A DNA stretch of 37,619 bases from NCBI GenBank assembly GCA_031406575.1, contig JANOHP010000054.1, forward strand, positions 1 through 37,619, in the 5' to 3' direction. This DNA comes from Ga0077555 sp031406575 (GTDB taxonomy: Bacteria; Pseudomonadota; Alphaproteobacteria; Rhizobiales; Hyphomicrobiaceae). A model generated the notes under the pieces. That model worked only from the letters and a program-made list of their open reading frames with translations, ran no database searches and was not told the origin of the DNA. A program made the position numbers and the translations under genes. Shown here one piece after another: positions 23,776 through 31,067 of this stretch (within the stretch, counting starts at the first letter, position 1; each line of letters starts with the position of its first letter).

Positions 23776-24855
23776 CTACCGCCGCAGACTGCGACCCGTA
23801 GCCGGATCGAACAGGTGCACTTGGCTAGGCACCGCACTCAGGTGGATGGCGCGCATTTGATCCCCTTCCGCCGACGTGGCCACGGAGACGATGAGCGGCA
23901 ATCCGTCGGTCGCGCCGTGTATCAAACGATTGGGACCGAGTTCCTCGATGAATTCAGGCACGAACGGAAAACCGCTCGGTTCGGCGGATCGCGCCTCGAT
24001 GAAATCTTCCGGCCGAACACCCACTTCGACCTCAGCCCCGATAGGGGCGTCGAAGCCCGCCGAGTCATAGGCGAGTGACCCTTCAGCTCCGATTGCGACA
24101 TGTCCGGCGTCCGCAATGCGCCCCCGCACCAAATTCATCGCCGGTGAACCAATGAAGGTGGCGACGAAACGCGAGGCCGGTCGCTGGTAGACCTCGATCG
24201 GTCGCCCCACTTGCTCGATTGCGCCCTGGTTCATGACGACGACTTGATCGGCGAGTGTCATCGCCTCGACCTGGTCGTGCGTAACGAAAATCGACGTCGC
24301 TTTCAGCCGGTTGTGCAGGCGTCTGATTTCGATACGCATCTGCACGCGCAACTTGGCATCGAGATTGGACAGCGGCTCATCGAACAGAAACGCTTGCGGT
24401 TCTCGCACGATGGCGCGACCCATGGCCACGCGCTGGCGCTGGCCACCTGAAAGTTGCCGCGGCTTTCGGTCCAAGTAGGCGGCAATGTCGAGAAGCCCTG
24501 CTGCCTCGCGCACACGCCGCTCGATCTCGGGCTTGGGCGTGCCGCGATTGCGCAGGCCGTAAGCCATGTTGTCATAGACGCTCATGTGCGGGTAGAGGGC
24601 GTAATTCTGGAACACCATGGCAATGTCGCGATCGGCGGGCTCGATGTCATTCACGATACGGTCGCCGATGCGGCAGGTGCCGGTGGTGATCGTTTCGAGG
24701 CCGGCGATCATGCGCAGCAGCGTGGATTTCCCACAGCCCGATGGCCCGAGCAACACCGTGAACGATCCGTTCGGAATGGCCAAAGAGATGCCTTTCACTG
24801 CCTCCACGCCGTTGGGATAAACCTTTTTCACATCGTCGAGGGTGACAGCGGCCAT
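23776..24855 (-). CDS. ugpC: sn-Glycerol-3-phosphate ABC transporter ATP-binding protein
   Basis: The ATPase of a carbohydrate-type (CUT1) importer, 359 residues. Seen: Walker A GPSGCGKST (37-45), Q-loop VFQNYALYPHMSVYDN, signature QLSGGQRQRVAMGRAIV (135 onward), Walker B FLFDEPLSNLDAKLR (156 onward), H-loop FVTHDQVEAMTLAD, and a C-terminal TOBE/OB region with VGVRPEDF. These features fit UgpC/MalK. It is the last gene of ugpB-A-E-C and starts 3 bp after ugpE. The UgpC label rests on the gene set; ATPases of this class serve many sugars and polyols. Confidence 0.92.
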   Translation of the reverse strand: MAAVTLDDVKKVYPNGVEAVKGISLAIPNGSFTVLLGPSGCGKSTLLRMIAGLETITTGTCRIGDRIVNDIEPADRDIAMVFQNYALYPHMSVYDNMAYGLRNRGTPKPEIERRVREAAGLLDIAAYLDRKPRQLSGGQRQRVAMGRAIVREPQAFLFDEPLSNLDAKLRVQMRIEIRRLHNRLKATSIFVTHDQVEAMTLADQVVVMNQGAIEQVGRPIEVYQRPASRFVATFIGSPAMNLVRGRIADAGHVAIGAEGSLAYDSAGFDAPIGAEVEVGVRPEDFIEARSAEPSGFPFVPEFIEELGPNRLIHGATDGLPLIVSVATSAEGDQMRAIHLSAVPSQVHLFDPATGRSLRR

Positions 24856-24858
24856 CGC

Positions 24859-25710
24859 TCACTTCTCCGTCTCGACGAGGCCTTTTACGAAAAGACGCTG
24901 CATCACCACGACGACGAGCACTGGCGGCAGCATGGCGAGGACAGCCGTCGCCATCGCAATCTGCCATTCGGTCAGCGCGTCCTGCGTCACGATCATTTTT
25001 TTGATGCCGATGACGATCGTCTGCATCGAGTCCTTGGTCGTGATCAGCAGCGGCCAGAGATATTGGTTCCAGCCATAGATGAACTGGATGACGAACAGCG
25101 CCGCACAGGTGGTGAGCGACAACGGCACGAGCGTATCCCAGAAGAACTTCCATGGCCCCGCGCCGTCGATCTTGGAGGCCTCGATCAACTCGTCGGGCAC
25201 CGTCATGAAGAACTGGCGAAACAACAGCGTGCCCGTTGCCGAAGCGATCAGGGGCACGGTGAGGCCACTGTAGGTATCGAGCAAGCCCAAGTCGGAAACC
25301 ACCTTGTACGTCGGATAGATGCGCACTTCGACGGGCAGCATCAGCGTGATGAAAATCATCCAGAAGATCGTCATGCGAAACGGGAACTTGAAATAAACGA
25401 CGGCGAAGCCCGACACGACGGAGATGAGAATTTTTCCGATCGCCACCGTCATGGCCATGACGAAGCTGTTGGCCAGCATGGTCAGCACGGGCTCGCGCGT
25501 CGTGCGCGCCGATCCCGTAAACAGCGCCCGTCCGTAGTTCTCCAAGAAGTAGGCGCCGGGAATGAGGCCAAACTCGCCATTGATGACGGTGGCGGCATCG
25601 TGCGTCGAGGCGACGAAGGCGATCCACACGGGGAACGCCATCGTGAAGACACCGAGCACCAAGACGACATGCGGCAAGATGCGATGGAACGATGTACGGC
25701 GCTTGACCAT
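24859..25710 (-). CDS. ugpE: sn-Glycerol-3-phosphate ABC transporter permease
   Basis: An inner-membrane permease of 283 residues with six predicted helices. Seen: LVLGVFTMAFPVWIAFVAST at the N-terminus, IMPVEVRIYPTYKV-like LPVEVRIYPTYKVVSDLG, and the EAA loop ELIEASKIDGAGPWKFFW. The NQYLWPLLITTKDSMQTIVIG region, given in parts (WNQYLWPLLITTKD and MQTIVIGIKKM), is characteristic of UgpE. Its start overlaps the ugpA stop by one base (TGATG), so translation is coupled. It forms the channel with UgpA. Confidence 0.92.
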   Translation of the reverse strand: MVKRRTSFHRILPHVVLVLGVFTMAFPVWIAFVASTHDAATVINGEFGLIPGAYFLENYGRALFTGSARTTREPVLTMLANSFVMAMTVAIGKILISVVSGFAVVYFKFPFRMTIFWMIFITLMLPVEVRIYPTYKVVSDLGLLDTYSGLTVPLIASATGTLLFRQFFMTVPDELIEASKIDGAGPWKFFWDTLVPLSLTTCAALFVIQFIYGWNQYLWPLLITTKDSMQTIVIGIKKMIVTQDALTEWQIAMATAVLAMLPPVLVVVVMQRLFVKGLVETEK

Positions 25711-26591
25711 CAGTAGTTCACCTTGCGCTCAATGTAGCGAAACTGCACCGCCGTCAGCACCATGACGATGACCAGCAGGATGACCGACTGCGCCGCCGAG
25801 CCACCCAGATCAGCACCGAGCTTGCCGTCGGAGTAGACCTTGTAGACCAGCGTCTGCGTGGCATTCGAGGGACCGCCTTGCGTCACCGTATCTATGATGC
25901 CGAACGTATCGAAGAACACGTAGACGACGTTGACGACGAGCAGGAAGAACGCGGTTGGCGACAACAGCGGAAATGTGATTGTCCAGAAGCGGCGATAGGG
26001 TCGTGCGCCATCGATGGCGGCGGCCTCGTAAACGCTCTTGGGGATAGCCGCGAGACCCGCGAGAAAGAATAGGAAATTGTAGCTGATCTGTTTCCACGTC
26101 GCCGCCAGCACGACGAGGATCATGCCGTGGGTGCCGTTGAGCAGTGGGTTCCAGGCGATGCCCGCACCGCGCAGACCGTTGGCGACGAGACCCAGCGACG
26201 GCTGGAACATGAACAACCACAGCACGCCAGCCACCGCAGGTGCCACCGCGTAGGGCCAGATCAGCAGTGTCTTGTAGACCTGCGCGCCACGCACCGCCTT
26301 GTCGGCCTGCACCGCGAGCATCAGTGCGATCGACAGCGACAGCGCCGCAACCGACACCGCGAACACTGCCGTTGTGGCAATCGAGCGGAAGTAATCGGGG
26401 TTGCTCAACAGATCACGATAATTTTCCAGAGCAACGAACGTGGATCGCAGCCCGAAAGCATCCTGTTGGAGGAACGATTGCCACACCGCTTGACTGGCGG
26501 GCCAATAAAAGAACACCGCGATGATCGCGATCTGCGGCACCAACAACGCCAGCGGCAACACCCTGCCGGCAAAGATCGCGCGTTTTTCCAT
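25710..26591 (-). CDS. ugpA: sn-Glycerol-3-phosphate ABC transporter permease
   Basis: The partner permease, 293 residues from ATG 26589-26591 or 296 from a TTG three codons upstream, which has the better placed AGGGG; the choice is uncertain. Seen: six hydrophobic helices, LLVPQIAIIAVFFYWPASQAVWQSF-type N-terminus (shown as FFYWPASQAVWQSFLQQDAF), GVLWLFMFQPSLGLVN-like WLFMFQPSLGLVANGL, and the EAA loop VYEAAAIDGARPYRRFW. DTFGIIDTVTQGGPSNATQT near the C-terminus is typical of UgpA. About 320 bp, containing a repeat element, separate it from ugpB, an unusually long gap for this operon. Confidence 0.92.
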   Translation of the reverse strand: MEKRAIFAGRVLPLALLVPQIAIIAVFFYWPASQAVWQSFLQQDAFGLRSTFVALENYRDLLSNPDYFRSIATTAVFAVSVAALSLSIALMLAVQADKAVRGAQVYKTLLIWPYAVAPAVAGVLWLFMFQPSLGLVANGLRGAGIAWNPLLNGTHGMILVVLAATWKQISYNFLFFLAGLAAIPKSVYEAAAIDGARPYRRFWTITFPLLSPTAFFLLVVNVVYVFFDTFGIIDTVTQGGPSNATQTLVYKVYSDGKLGADLGGSAAQSVILLVIVMVLTAVQFRYIERKVNY

Positions 26592-26600
26592 TCGAACCAA

Positions 26601-26910
26601 TAGCCCCTGAGGAATTCAAAGCCTATCCCGATCACGCAAACCCACTACCGCCCCGCCCATTCAACGTCATACCCGCGGAGGCGGGTACGACACGTCTCAT
26701 GGTTACAAACCAGACCCGCCCACCCACCGGCAAAATACGCCCCGTGGCGAGATTGGCACTCTTCAGGTCTGCCAGCACCGATCGTGGGTTCCCGCCGCAG
26801 TCTGCCCTCGAGACGTCGGTGACGGGAATGACGGCGAGGGTAAGGAGACGTTGCTATTCGATAACAATGCACCGACCGATGTTTCCCAGCATCGGCCGGC
26901 CGCCATCCCT
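26601..26910. other. 310-bp gap between ugpB and ugpA
   Basis: No gene is supported here. The middle is taken up by the inverted-repeat-bounded element at 26665-26833. The outer parts, including CCGATGTTTCCCAGCATCGG (26876-26895), which contains an inverted repeat CCGATG/CATCGG, show no ORF with a ribosome site. The ugpB transcript must pass through this gap if the four ugp genes form one operon. Confidence 0.6.
26665..26833. repeat. REP/MITE-like element with terminal inverted repeats
   Basis: The 169-bp segment begins with CGTCATACCCG (26665-26675) and ends with CGGGAATGACG (26823-26833), which are inverted repeats with 10 of 11 matches. The left end folds into a hairpin, CGTCATACCCGC-GGAG-GCGGGTACGAC. 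A further inner GGTTCCCGCC (about 26788-26797) recalls the same unit. Palindromic units of the GTCATTCCCG/CGGGAATGAC type are widespread between proteobacterial genes. Other genomic copies would confirm it. Confidence 0.5.
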
Positions 26911-28227
26911 TCACTTCGCCGTCTTCTCGAACTGGCGAAGCACCGCATTGCCGCGCGCGACGGCATCGTCGAGTGCTTGCTTGGGCGCCTTCGTGCCCGC
27001 CAACGCCGCTTCGATCTCTTCGGCCCACATATCGCGCATCTGCACCATGTTGCCGAGACGCAGGCCGCGGCTGTTTTCGGTCGGTGGCTTATTGGTGAGC
27101 TGGAGCAGCGGCGTCTCGAGATAAGGCTGGTCCTTGTAGAAGCCCGACTCTTTCACCTTCGCATACGCAGCCTTGGTGATCGGGAGATACCCCGACTTGG
27201 TGTGCAGCTCGACTTGGCGATCCGTGCTCGTGAGGAAGGTCAAGAACTTGGCGATGCCCTTGTATTCCTCTGGCTTCTTGCCGCCCATCATCCACAGCGA
27301 TGCGCCGCCAATGATCGAATTTTGCGGTGCGCCGGCCACTTCGGGATAGTACGGCATCGGAGCATTGCCGAAGTCGAACTTGGCGTTGGCTTTGACGTTG
27401 CCGAAGAACGCCGAGGACGTGAGGAAGATGGGGCACTCACCGGACGTGAACCGACCCTCGCCCGCGTTCGTGCGCCCGGAGTAGTCGTATGTCTTGTCCT
27501 TCTGCAACTCGACCAGCTTTTCCAGATGCTTCAAGTGCAGACCACTGTTGAACTGGAGCACAGTGTCGAACCCGTCCATGCCGTTGGCCTTGGTGGCGAG
27601 CGGCACGTTGTGCCATGCCGAAAGCTGCTCGACGTTGACCCACGTCACCCACGCATTGGAGAAGCCGCAGCGATCGAAACCAGCGGCCTTCAGCTTCTTG
27701 GCCGCTTCGAACACATCGGGCCAAGTTTTCGGCGGTGCGTTGGGATCGAGCCCCGCTTTCTTGAACGCGTCCTTATTGTACCACATCACGGCCGATGACG
27801 AATTGAAGGGCATCGACAGCATGTCGCCCTTCACCGTCGAGTAATAACCCGTTATCGTCGGCAGGAACGCGTTGGGATCGAACGGCTCGCCCGCCTCCTT
27901 CATCAGCGCGTGCACCGGCTTCACAGCGCCGGTCGCGGCCATCATCGTAGCGGTGCCGACCTCGAACACCTGCATGATGTGAGGCGCATTCCCCGCCCGA
28001 AATGCAGCAATTCCCGCATTCATCGTATCGGCATAGCTGCCCTTGTAGGTTGGCACGACCTTGACGTCGGACTGGGTGGCGTTGAAGTCTGTGGCGAGCT
28101 TCACGATGGCGTCGTTGTTGGCGCCCGTCATCGCGTGCCACCACTGAATCTCGATCTGTGCCGCAGCAGGCCCTATCGACGATCCGACGCTCAGCAGCGT
28201 CGCAGCGATCCACGGTGTGATTTTCAT
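26911..28227 (-). CDS. ugpB: sn-Glycerol-3-phosphate-binding periplasmic protein
   Basis: The periplasmic receptor of the CUT1 importer, 438 residues. Seen: a signal peptide (PWIAATLLSVGSSIGPAAAQ, cleavage near residue 23), then UgpB landmarks IEIQWWHAMTGANNDAIV, FNATQSDVKVVPTYKGSYAD, GNAPHIMQVFEVGTATMMAA, FNSSSAVMWYNKDAFKKAGL, GECPIFLTSSAFFGNVK and LPYYPEV-like MPYYPEVAGAPQNSIIGGAS. These strings match UgpB better than maltose- or trehalose-binding proteins, so glycerol-3-phosphate or glycerophosphodiesters are the likely ligands. Start: ATG 28225-28227 with GGAGG upstream. It is the first gene of the ugp set. A small palindrome lies 31 bases upstream of the start. Confidence 0.92.
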   Translation of the reverse strand: MKITPWIAATLLSVGSSIGPAAAQIEIQWWHAMTGANNDAIVKLATDFNATQSDVKVVPTYKGSYADTMNAGIAAFRAGNAPHIMQVFEVGTATMMAATGAVKPVHALMKEAGEPFDPNAFLPTITGYYSTVKGDMLSMPFNSSSAVMWYNKDAFKKAGLDPNAPPKTWPDVFEAAKKLKAAGFDRCGFSNAWVTWVNVEQLSAWHNVPLATKANGMDGFDTVLQFNSGLHLKHLEKLVELQKDKTYDYSGRTNAGEGRFTSGECPIFLTSSAFFGNVKANAKFDFGNAPMPYYPEVAGAPQNSIIGGASLWMMGGKKPEEYKGIAKFLTFLTSTDRQVELHTKSGYLPITKAAYAKVKESGFYKDQPYLETPLLQLTNKPPTENSRGLRLGNMVQMRDMWAEEIEAALAGTKAPKQALDDAVARGNAVLRQFEKTAK

Positions 28228-28257
28228 GGCTCTCGAGCCTCCCTGGGTACGGACGAA

Positions 28258-28270
28258 TTTGCGTTGCAAA
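28258..28270 (-). promoter_or_regulatory. Candidate operator upstream of ugpB
   Basis: TTTGC-GTT-GCAAA is a 5-bp inverted repeat with a three-base centre, placed 31 bases upstream of the ugpB start codon, where a repressor site for a sugar-type importer is expected. No regulator gene is adjacent. Confidence 0.25.
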
Positions 28271-28377
28271 CTACGTATGGGACGCGACTGGTTTGCGACA
28301 CTGCAGATGCTGCCCACAGACTTCGCTCGACGATAGCAGCATCCGCCCCAGGCGGCCAAGTCGGTGTCAGATGTCAG

Positions 28378-29139
28378 CTACTCATACTTTGCCGACCGTT
28401 TCTCGCGGAAGGCGGCAACACCCTCGGCGAAGTCGGGGCTGGCGCGGACGCGGTCGCCCAGCGTTTGCTCCAGCGCCTCGCGGGACAGTGCGTAGTCGGC
28501 ACTGCTGGAACTGATCTGCTGTTTGACGGCTTGGACGGCGGCCGGGCTGTTGGCGGCGATGGTGCGGGCGGTGGTCAGCGCCCAATCCATGAGTTTGTCC
28601 GCCGGGACGATCTCTGCGACGAGGCCGATGCGGGCGGCGTGCTCGGCGGTAACGAGACGGCCGGTCAGCAGTAGGTCCATGGCATGCACGTAGCCGATCT
28701 GGTGGACGAGCTTCACCGTCGCGCCGCCGAAGGGATAGATGGCATATCGTACCTCGGGCAAGCCGAAGCGGGCGTGCGGGGCGGCCGCACGAATGTCCGT
28801 AGAGAGCAGCAATTCGACACCGCCGCCGGCACAATCGCCGTTCACGGCGGCGATGATCGGGCGTGAGAACGACGTTGTTTTCAGGAGCGCGCGGTTGATC
28901 GTTCGCGCCAAGTCTTCGCTGGCGGACAGATCCCCCCCGATGTCGGCGCCGGCGCAGAACCCCTTCTCGCCGGCTCCCGTGACGATAACGGCGCGACAGT
29001 CCGAACCCGGTGCATCGAGCCGGTCCCACAAGCTAGCCAGCTCCCCCAAATCGGCACGCGTCAGAGCATTGCGCTTGGGCTGATTGTCGAGCGTGACGAT
29101 GACGATGTGGCGGCCGTCGGTGCGCACGTCGAGCGCCAT
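28378..29139 (-). CDS. Enoyl-CoA hydratase/isomerase family protein
   Basis: A crotonase-fold enzyme of 253 residues acting on acyl-CoA thioesters. Seen: the oxyanion-hole segments RNALTRADL and KGFCAGADIGGD, NGDCAGGGVELLLSTDIR with Glu109, and HARFGLPEVRYAIYPFGG with Glu129. Both glutamates occupy the positions of the catalytic pair of rat enoyl-CoA hydratase, so hydratase activity is plausible, although the family includes isomerases, dehalogenases and hydrolases. Start: ATG 29137-29139 with AGGAG eight bases upstream; the TTG 18 bp earlier overlaps that site. It follows the ThDP enzyme by 43 bp on the same strand and is probably co-transcribed with it. Confidence 0.88.
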   Translation of the reverse strand: MALDVRTDGRHIVIVTLDNQPKRNALTRADLGELASLWDRLDAPGSDCRAVIVTGAGEKGFCAGADIGGDLSASEDLARTINRALLKTTSFSRPIIAAVNGDCAGGGVELLLSTDIRAAAPHARFGLPEVRYAIYPFGGATVKLVHQIGYVHAMDLLLTGRLVTAEHAARIGLVAEIVPADKLMDWALTTARTIAANSPAAVQAVKQQISSSSADYALSREALEQTLGDRVRASPDFAEGVAAFREKRSAKYE

Positions 29140-29182
29140 GCGGTATACTCCTGTCAATCAATGGTTCCGCTGCGTCCACACT

Positions 29183-30742
29183 TCAGAGCGCCACCTCGAT
29201 CAGGTACGGACCCCTCGAGTCGAGGCCTGCATCCATTGCCTTAGTCAACTGCTCGCACGTTTTGGCGCGCACGGCGTCCACGCCCATACTGCGGGCCATA
29301 GAGACCCAATCGAGATCGGGACGATTGATCGAGAGCATGTCGATGGCGCGTGGCCCCGGATTGCGCACGCCGACGTTGGTCAGTTCGCCGCGTAGGATAT
29401 TATAGGTGCCGTTGGCGAAGATCAGCACGGTCACGTCGAGCTTTTCGCGCGCCATCGTCCACAGAGACTGCACCGTGTACATGGCGCTCCCGTCGCCGAT
29501 CAGGGCGATCACCTTGCGATCTGGACAGGCGACGGCGGCGCCGATGGCGACGGGCATGCCGTAGCCGATCGAACCGCCCCGGTTGTTGATCCAGTCGTGC
29601 GGTGGCGCGCCGGCTGTCTCGGGAAAGAATTCGCGGCCGGTGGTCACGCTCTCATCGACGACGATCGCATTCTCCGGCAGCTTGGCGCCGAGAATGGACG
29701 CGATAGCGGGCGGCGTGATGGCGCCGGTGGGAAGTTTTGGCCGACGCGCTGCGGCAACCCTGGCCGGTGGCGTGTTGGTGGCGGCCAGCTCCTCGGCCAG
29801 TGCTGCGAGCGCAGCCTCCATGTCGTCCTCGAGGCCGGCGAGTGTGGTGGACTTGGCGCCGGGCGCCATCAACAGGCTCGGCTTGTCGGGATAGGCGAAG
29901 AAGGCCACCGGCTCGCGCGCGCCCACGAGCACGAGATTGCCTGCCGCGCGCATCACGGCCAGCGCTTGGTCGACGACATAGGGAATGCGATCGACCTGGA
30001 CGCGCCCCGCCCCGCGCTCGAGGCGGGTGTTGGCCCCTTCCGTCAGAATCCCGCAGCCTGTCTTGGCGGCAATGCGGCCCGCCAGCTCGAGGCTGCGATG
30101 GCGCAACGCCGCGCCGCCCATGAGCAAGGTCGCTTTCTCGCCGCTGCGCAGCATGTCTGCGGCAGCCATGACGGCCTTATCGGCCACCTTCGGCGGCGTG
30201 GCTTTCGGTTTCGTCTCCGCGATGCCATTGGCGGGTCCCCACGCGGTATCGGCAGGCAGGATCAGCGTCGCGATTTGGCCGGGCGTCTGATTGGCGGCCT
30301 CAATGGCCAGGGCGCCATCGGCGGCGATACCGGTCGACGTGGGAGAGGTCTTGACCCAGTGGGACATGGGTGCCGCGACGCCCTCGATATCGGAGGTGAG
30401 CGGCGCATCGTAGGTGATGTGATAGGTGGCGTGTTCACCGACGATGTTGACGATGCCTGAGTTCGCCTTTTTCGCATTGTGCAGATTGGCCAGGCCATTC
30501 GCGAGCCCCGGCCCCAAATGCAGCAGCGTGGAGGCGGGCTTGTCGAGCATCCGGTAATAACCGTCGGCCGCACCCGTCACCACGCCCTCGAACAGGCCCA
30601 AGACACATCGCATGCCCGGTACCTTGTCCAGCGCCGCGACGAAGTGCATTTCCGACGTTCCGGGATTGGTGAAGCAGACGGTGACGCCGCCCGCGATCAG
30701 GGTACGGACCAGGCTCTCGGCCCCATTCATCTCTTCAGCCAT
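29183..30742 (-). CDS. Thiamine diphosphate-dependent enzyme, acetolactate synthase/benzoylformate decarboxylase-like
   Basis: A 519-residue ThDP enzyme with the three-domain layout of 2-oxoacid decarboxylases and synthases. Seen: Glu52 in GLFEGVVTGAADGYYR, which activates the cofactor, FTNPGTSEMHF with Ser30 and LLHLGPGLANGLANLHNA with His75 as in benzoylformate decarboxylase, and the ThDP-Mg motif GDGSAMYT ending 26 residues later in FANGTYNIL. The middle domain lacks an obvious FAD-type acetolactate synthase pattern, and no small subunit is encoded. Databases usually call such genes acetolactate synthase large subunit; decarboxylation of a 2-oxoacid is my preferred reading. It appears to lead an operon with the enoyl-CoA hydratase. 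Start: first ATG; a second ATG four codons in is possible. Confidence 0.85.
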   Translation of the reverse strand: MAEEMNGAESLVRTLIAGGVTVCFTNPGTSEMHFVAALDKVPGMRCVLGLFEGVVTGAADGYYRMLDKPASTLLHLGPGLANGLANLHNAKKANSGIVNIVGEHATYHITYDAPLTSDIEGVAAPMSHWVKTSPTSTGIAADGALAIEAANQTPGQIATLILPADTAWGPANGIAETKPKATPPKVADKAVMAAADMLRSGEKATLLMGGAALRHRSLELAGRIAAKTGCGILTEGANTRLERGAGRVQVDRIPYVVDQALAVMRAAGNLVLVGAREPVAFFAYPDKPSLLMAPGAKSTTLAGLEDDMEAALAALAEELAATNTPPARVAAARRPKLPTGAITPPAIASILGAKLPENAIVVDESVTTGREFFPETAGAPPHDWINNRGGSIGYGMPVAIGAAVACPDRKVIALIGDGSAMYTVQSLWTMAREKLDVTVLIFANGTYNILRGELTNVGVRNPGPRAIDMLSINRPDLDWVSMARSMGVDAVRAKTCEQLTKAMDAGLDSRGPYLIEVAL

Positions 30743-31067
30743 CGGGGTGATGCTCCATCATCGGGGCCAATACGAGCGGCGCTCCGTCAAACCGGCCAAA
30801 GGAACCGCGCCGAGAGGAGTCTTATCGCAGATGTCGGGCGGGGCAAAGCACGTGGCGGAGGAGAACATGGCGGAGGAGAACCGGGCAAGGCCGACTACGA
30901 CAGCCTGCGCCAAAATTCATGGCGCCCATAAAGCCACGCTCGCAGCTGGATCAGCCTATCGCCACGCCGCCGATCTGCACGCGGCAGAAGCGTGCCGAGT
31001 AACCGGGATAAACTACCGACGCAGCAAGCCTGCCGTCACAGCCACGCACATTATAACACCGCAACAC
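30743..31067. other. 325-bp gap with a short tandem repeat
   Basis: No gene is supported. The only structure I see is TGGCGGAGGAGAAC at 30853-30866 and again at 30868-30881, a tandem copy with a 15-base period. An open plus-strand frame crosses the gap and continues antisense to the chemoreceptor gene, but it has no ribosome site or recognisable protein sequence. The promoter of the ThDP-enzyme operon is expected at the left side, near 30745-30840. Confidence 0.5.

Noticed and set aside
29183..30742. Catalytic subunit of branched-chain amino acid acetolactate synthase (ilvB)
   Set aside because: No ilvN or ilvC lies nearby, no FAD-domain pattern is visible, and Ser30 and His75 fit the decarboxylase-like group better.
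30853..30881. Two tandem copies of TGGCGGAGGAGAAC as the start of a gene or array
   Set aside because: There are only two copies, no spacer structure as in CRISPR and no supported reading frame; it is noted only as part of the intergenic region.
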